DNA from: Firmicutes bacterium CAG:238
Lineage (GTDB): Bacteria > Bacillota > Clostridia > Peptostreptococcales > Anaerovoracaceae
NCBI GenBank assembly: GCA_000435615.1
Contig: FR882000.1
Span: 1-15,505, forward strand
Length of the DNA stretch: 15,505 nucleotides
Direction of reading: 5' to 3'
Each line of letters starts with the position of its first letter. Position 1 is the first letter of the stretch. The notes beneath the pieces are model-generated. The model saw only the letters and a list, made by a program, of their open reading frames with translations. It had not been told where the DNA came from and made no database searches. Position numbers and translations under genes: made by a program. Positions 12,518-15,505 of the stretch are shown here, piece by piece.

Positions 12518-14716
12518 ATGGTAGATAAAAAAGGCTCTCTCAATATATGTAAAATTATCAAAGGCGACTTTGATAAAATACGAAACAACACCATCGCATG
12601 GATTGTGATAATCGGACTGACCATCGTGCCGTCACTTTACGCGTGGTTTAATATTGCCGCAAGCTGGGATCCGTATTCGAACACGGGAAATCTGAAGGTC
12701 GCTGTGGCAAGTGAAGACATCGGCTATGAGGGCGATTTGACATCTATGAATCTGAATATCGGCGACAGGGTCCTCTCTTCCCTGCGTGAAAACGATGCTT
12801 TAAACTGGGTCTTCACAAGCAAAGAGGACGCAATCCAAGGAGTAAAGGACGGTTCTTACTACGCGGCTTTGGTCATTCCGAAAAGCTTCAGCCGCGACAT
12901 GATGAGCTTTTTCACACCGGATGTGCACCGTTCGGAACTGATCTATTTTCTGAATGAAAAAGAGAATGCGATTGCACCGAAGATAACGGATAAGGGCGCA
13001 AGTGCGGTAAAAAACCAAATTGATGCGGTATTTGCCCGTAGCGTTGCGGAAATCGTATTTGAAATTGCAAGCGGCATATCTTCTTTGATGGAAAAAGGCG
13101 ATGCAGACAAATACATGAATGTTTTCTTGCATAATTTCGAGGCGGCGGGTGCGGAGACTTCGCAAAATGCGGAGTTACTGGAAACCTATGCGCTTCTTAC
13201 CGATTCGCTGGCGGACATTGAAGTGACCGCAACGGAATTTGCCGGCGATATGACGCAAAATGCAGGAAATACGCAGCAACTCCTTGCCGAAGCATCCGGC
13301 AGAGTAAGTGAAACGGCGGCGGAAATCGAGAAAATCGGAAGAGAAATCATGCGTGCACTCGATGAAGCAGCGGGTGCCTACGACAGCATTGCGGCAGATC
13401 TTGACAAGATTATAAACGCTGCGGACGCAGGGGCGGATGAAGTCGTTTCAAAGCTCGAAAAGATTGAGAAAAACTTGGACAAAATGACGCAGGGCCTCGA
13501 GAAGCTTCGCATCACTGCGCAAAATTTATATGATCAGATCCCGGAAGACTACACCGAGCTTCGGAGTGCCGTAAAAAAACTGATTGCCGATTTGGATGAT
13601 GTTATCGGCAGACAGGACGATGCAGCAACAGCAATTTCCACAGCGATTTCCGAAATTCAAAAGGTGCAGAAGACGGTAAAGGAAGTAAGAGCCGTATGCA
13701 TCGAACTTCGCAAGGACATCGATGTGATAAGGACGAAATATGTGACGGAAATCGAGCCTGCAATCGAGGAACTCAGTGCTTCTCTCATCGAGACAAACGG
13801 AGCGGTGAGCGAAGTCTTTGATAACCTGGATATTCTGGCGGCAGATCTTGAAACAGACGGAAGGGCTGCAGGCGAGTCGCTTCGCCGGACTTCTGAGGCA
13901 ATTAGGACGGCGGCCGCGGAGATGAAAACGGTCGGCGATAACATCCAGCAGAGTGCAAAGGAACTTGCAGAGGCAGTCCGTTCCGGAGAAGCCGAAAAAA
14001 TCCGAGGCCTGCTCGGAGCCGGAACATCCGAACTGAGCGAGTTTGTTTCGGCGCCGGTGGTGCTTGACAAGAAGGTAATGTTCCCGGTGGCAAACTACGG
14101 CTCCGCCATGGCGCCGTTCTATACGGTTCTGTCGATTTGGGTCGGTGCAATCGTACTGGCAGCTATGCTCAAGGTGAATCTGACCGAAGAACGAAAGCGG
14201 GAACTGGAAGACCTGCGGGCTTATCAGGTCTATTTGGGGAGAATGGTCTTCTTCATTGTAATTGCCCTGCTTCAAAGCGGGCTTGTGTGCCTCGGGGATT
14301 TGTTCTTTCTCGAGATACAGTGTGAACATCCGGGGCTCTTCCTGCTTGCGGGCTGGTTCACCGGAGTGGTGTTTGCCGTAATCATGTATACACTTACGAT
14401 TTCGTTCGGTGATGTGGGAAAGGCGATTGCGGTTATCCTGCTCGTAATTCAGGTTGCAGGATCCGGCGGAACCTTCCCGATCGAAATGACGCCGCAGTTC
14501 TTCCAAAACATGGCGGGCCTCATGCCGTTTACCTACAGCATGAGTGCGATGCGGGAATGTATAGGCGGACTGTACGGCAGCACCTACTGGATCTCGCTCG
14601 GATATCTGGCAGTCTATGCGGCGGCATTCCTGATTCTGGGCATCGTATTGCGAAAACCGATTATAAGACTGAACGAAATGTTTTCCGAAAAGCTCGAAAG
14701 CACGAAACTGATGTAG
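12518..14716 (+). CDS. YhgE/Pip-family membrane protein, long form with extended coiled coil
   Basis: This 732-residue paralogue lies 3 nt after the previous gene with a GGGAGG site upstream. The N-terminal span is followed by VPSLYAWFNIAASWDPYSNT, matching the first YhgE, and both share the ALNWVF/ALGWVF, KDGSYYAA/RAGDYYAA and LNEKENAIAPKITDKGA/LNEKKNAIAPKVTDTGA segments. Between about residues 190 and 505 is a long heptad-like helical region rich in E, K, A and I, much longer than in its partner. The ABC-2-like bundle begins at about 515 with VANYGSAMAPFYTVLSIWVGA and ends near LNEMFSEKLESTKLM, without the C-terminal extension. The pair may form a heteromeric envelope-spanning complex (inference). 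DNA identity between the two genes is low, so the duplication is old. Confidence 0.87.
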   Translation: MVDKKGSLNICKIIKGDFDKIRNNTIAWIVIIGLTIVPSLYAWFNIAASWDPYSNTGNLKVAVASEDIGYEGDLTSMNLNIGDRVLSSLRENDALNWVFTSKEDAIQGVKDGSYYAALVIPKSFSRDMMSFFTPDVHRSELIYFLNEKENAIAPKITDKGASAVKNQIDAVFARSVAEIVFEIASGISSLMEKGDADKYMNVFLHNFEAAGAETSQNAELLETYALLTDSLADIEVTATEFAGDMTQNAGNTQQLLAEASGRVSETAAEIEKIGREIMRALDEAAGAYDSIAADLDKIINAADAGADEVVSKLEKIEKNLDKMTQGLEKLRITAQNLYDQIPEDYTELRSAVKKLIADLDDVIGRQDDAATAISTAISEIQKVQKTVKEVRAVCIELRKDIDVIRTKYVTEIEPAIEELSASLIETNGAVSEVFDNLDILAADLETDGRAAGESLRRTSEAIRTAAAEMKTVGDNIQQSAKELAEAVRSGEAEKIRGLLGAGTSELSEFVSAPVVLDKKVMFPVANYGSAMAPFYTVLSIWVGAIVLAAMLKVNLTEERKRELEDLRAYQVYLGRMVFFIVIALLQSGLVCLGDLFFLEIQCEHPGLFLLAGWFTGVVFAVIMYTLTISFGDVGKAIAVILLVIQVAGSGGTFPIEMTPQFFQNMAGLMPFTYSMSAMRECIGGLYGSTYWISLGYLAVYAAAFLILGIVLRKPIIRLNEMFSEKLESTKLM

Positions 14717-14724
14717 CGGGGTCG

Positions 14725-14759
14725 CTCCGCGCTTGGGCTTGGGGCACTCCGCGCTTGGG
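14725..14759 (+). repeat. 13-bp direct repeat, two copies
   Basis: CTCCGCGCTTGGG occurs at 14725-14737 and 14747-14759, a 22-bp period, directly after the YhgE stop codon. The intervening bases GCTTGGGG resemble a partial third copy. Confidence 0.75.
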
Positions 14760-14764
14760 AAAAT

Positions 14765-14865
14765 TAGCGTCGACACGAAATCAGCCTCTGTGAGGGCATG
14801 TTTCGTGTAAATGAAGCCGCGAAAGGCGAAACCTCCCCTCGACAAGGCAAGGCCATTCGACGCTA
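14765..14865. repeat. 101-bp inverted-repeat-bounded element with nested hairpin
   Basis: TAGCGTCGA (14765-14773) and TCGACGCTA (14857-14865) are perfect terminal inverted repeats. Inside, ACACGAAA (14773-14780) pairs with TTTCGTGT (14801-14808), and a bulged GCCTC/GAGGGC stem sits within that. The whole could fold as a branched RNA or represent a small MITE-like or other dispersed intergenic repeat. No T-run follows on the plus strand. Confidence 0.5.
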
Positions 14866-14878
14866 CCAAAGAAGAAAC

Positions 14879-14892
14879 GTTGAAATTTCAAC
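14879..14892. promoter_or_regulatory. Perfect 14-bp palindrome, possible operator
   Basis: GTTGAAATTTCAAC is fully self-complementary without a loop, as expected of a dimeric-repressor site more than an RNA hairpin. It lies about 185 bp upstream of the GTPase start. No regulator for it is identified here. Confidence 0.35.
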
Positions 14893-15020
14893 CTTTAATA
14901 AATTTACATTTTTTCGCGGCGGTCAGCCTTCGGCCAAAATCGGCATGAGATCACCGAAAAAGCAGGCAAAAGACACGAAACAGGGGGTCTATTTGGGCAC
15001 TTGGTGGGAGATGCCTAATT

Positions 15021-15036
15021 TTTACAAAAATGTAAA
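15021..15036 (+). other. Short hairpin upstream of the GTPase gene
   Basis: TTTACA-AAAA-TGTAAA can form a 6-bp stem with a 4-nt loop, 40 nt before the ATG. Its right arm plus the A-run (15026-15036) is also the exact complement of 14903-14913, so the two pairings exclude each other. No U-run follows. Confidence 0.4.
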
Positions 15037-15076
15037 CGCGATGCAAGACACATGGAGCAAAACGAAAGGAACGATT

Positions 15077-15505
15077 ATGCGGACAAAATACATCACCATG
15101 GGCATTTTGGCTCATGTAGATGCAGGAAAAACAACTTTATCTGAGGCCGTCCTTTACCTTGCCGGTGCGATACGCAAGATCGGCAGAGTGGATCACAAGA
15201 ATGCGTTTCTGGATACGGATGAAATAGAGCGTGAGCGCGGAATCACCGTTTTCTCAAAGGAGGCTCGTTTCGAAACCGGCGGAAAAAAATTCACGCTTCT
15301 GGACACACCGGGACACACGGATTTCAGCAGTGAAACCGAGCGAACGCTGCAGGTGCTGGATTATGCGGTTCTTGTGGTGAGCGGAGCGGACGGCGTGCAG
15401 GCACATACGGTGACCCTGTGGAAGCTTTTCAGGCATTACGGGATTCCGGTTTTTGTGTTTGTGAATAAGATGGACAGGCCGTGCGCGGAGCGGCAGGATA
15501 TAATA
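15077..15505 (+). CDS. TetM/EF-G-like translational GTPase, 5' part only
   Basis: The first 143 codons of a GTPase of the elongation factor G / ribosomal protection group lie here; the gene continues beyond the window. G1 is AHVDAGKT (12-19), G2 lies at RERGIT (52-57), G3 is DTPGH (76-80) and G4 is NKMD (130-133). The opening ITMGILAHVDAGKTTLSEAVLY resembles Tet(M)-type proteins, but IRKIGRVDHKNAFLDTDEIERERGIT matches the distinct Clostridia 'translation factor GTPase' relatives, which are not shown to give tetracycline resistance. I therefore do not assign a tet symbol. The start at 15077 follows AAAGGA (15065-15070). The same frame stays open upstream to 14768, with ATGs at 14798 and 14945, but neither has a good ribosome binding site. 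Confidence 0.88.
   Translation, partial: MRTKYITMGILAHVDAGKTTLSEAVLYLAGAIRKIGRVDHKNAFLDTDEIERERGITVFSKEARFETGGKKFTLLDTPGHTDFSSETERTLQVLDYAVLVVSGADGVQAHTVTLWKLFRHYGIPVFVFVNKMDRPCAERQDII

Larger units (their letters stand above)
14717..15076. other. 360-bp structured intergenic region without a recognised gene
   Basis: This gap between the YhgE pair and the GTPase has no recognised protein, tRNA or riboswitch class. It contains a 13-bp direct repeat, a 101-bp element with terminal inverted repeats and an inner hairpin, a 14-bp palindrome, a short hairpin before the GTPase and an 11-bp long-range inverted repeat. No convincing sigma-A promoter was found; the best weak match is TTGGGC (14993-14998) with TAATTT (15016-15021). 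Confidence 0.6.

Noticed and set aside
13526..14869. 447-codon open frame on the minus strand opposite the second YhgE gene
   Set aside because: It mirrors the codon pattern of the plus-strand gene, is rich in C, H and R, has no recognisable domain, and its start lies in the intergenic repeat.
14717..15076. Known riboswitch, T-box or tRNA in the long intergenic region
   Set aside because: I found none of the conserved cores of common classes (TPP, cobalamin, SAM, c-di-GMP, fluoride, T-box) nor a tRNA cloverleaf; a covariance-model scan would settle it.
15077..15505. Assignment as a tetracycline resistance gene tet(M)/tet(W)
   Set aside because: G-motifs are shared with Tet(M), but the switch region and surrounding residues fit a separate Clostridia GTPase group and the functional C-terminal part is not in the window.

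Overview
The window looks like a chromosomal segment from an anaerobic Bacillota, most likely class Clostridia. The clues are strong AGGAGG-type ribosome binding sites, an ECF sigma/anti-sigma pair, a TagO/WecA-type undecaprenyl-phosphate sugar transferase, tandem YhgE/Pip proteins and a TetM/EF-G-like GTPase. GC content is moderate. Genus cannot be told from the sequence alone. No rRNA, tRNA, CRISPR array, transposase or integrase was seen.

Region 1 (1-1773): a terminator-like hairpin from an upstream gene, then an ECF-type promoter, an ECF sigma factor and its zinc-containing membrane anti-sigma factor, overlapping by ATGA. A perfect 14-bp stem closes this block and contains the ends of both this operon and the convergent hip operon.

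Region 2 (1754-3390, minus strand): a compact three-gene toxin-antitoxin operon of the HipBST type. It encodes hipB (XRE repressor), hipS (the HipA N-subdomain as a separate protein) and hipT (kinase core), each joined by a 4-nt overlap. In front of hipB lie three copies of an 18-bp dyad (best copy TATAC-N8-GTATA), 40-41 bp apart. This has the same geometry as the E. coli HipB operator TATCC-N8-GGATA. One copy lies in the spacer of the likely promoter.

Region 3 (3391-4803, minus strand): a two-fold duplicated membrane transporter of the AspT/YidE/YbjL family, without the usual central RCK (TrkA_C) domains. Its promoter faces the next operon across a 155-bp divergent intergenic region.

Region 4 (4959-14716, plus strand): eight tightly packed co-directional genes. 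They are a prepilin peptidase, truA, a dCMP/cytidine deaminase-type gene, tagO/wecA, a substrate-binding lipoprotein, a single-chain permease-ATPase fusion, and two paralogous YhgE/Pip membrane proteins. Gaps are 3-21 nt or the genes overlap. The last five concern the cell envelope and transport, and the SBP, ABC and YhgE genes are translationally coupled. A perfect 13-bp stem-loop lies just after the SBP stop codon, inside the start of the fusion gene.

Region 5 (14717-15505): 360 bp without a recognised gene, but rich in structure. It holds direct repeats, a 101-bp element bounded by 9-bp inverted repeats with nested hairpins, a 14-bp perfect palindrome, and competing inverted repeats. It leads into the 5' end of a TetM/EF-G-like translational GTPase that runs off the window. 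The reading frame of that GTPase stays open 103 codons upstream of its likely start.

The most interesting points are the complete HipBST locus with phased operators, the fused ABC transporter joined to a YhgE pair, and the structured intergenic element.
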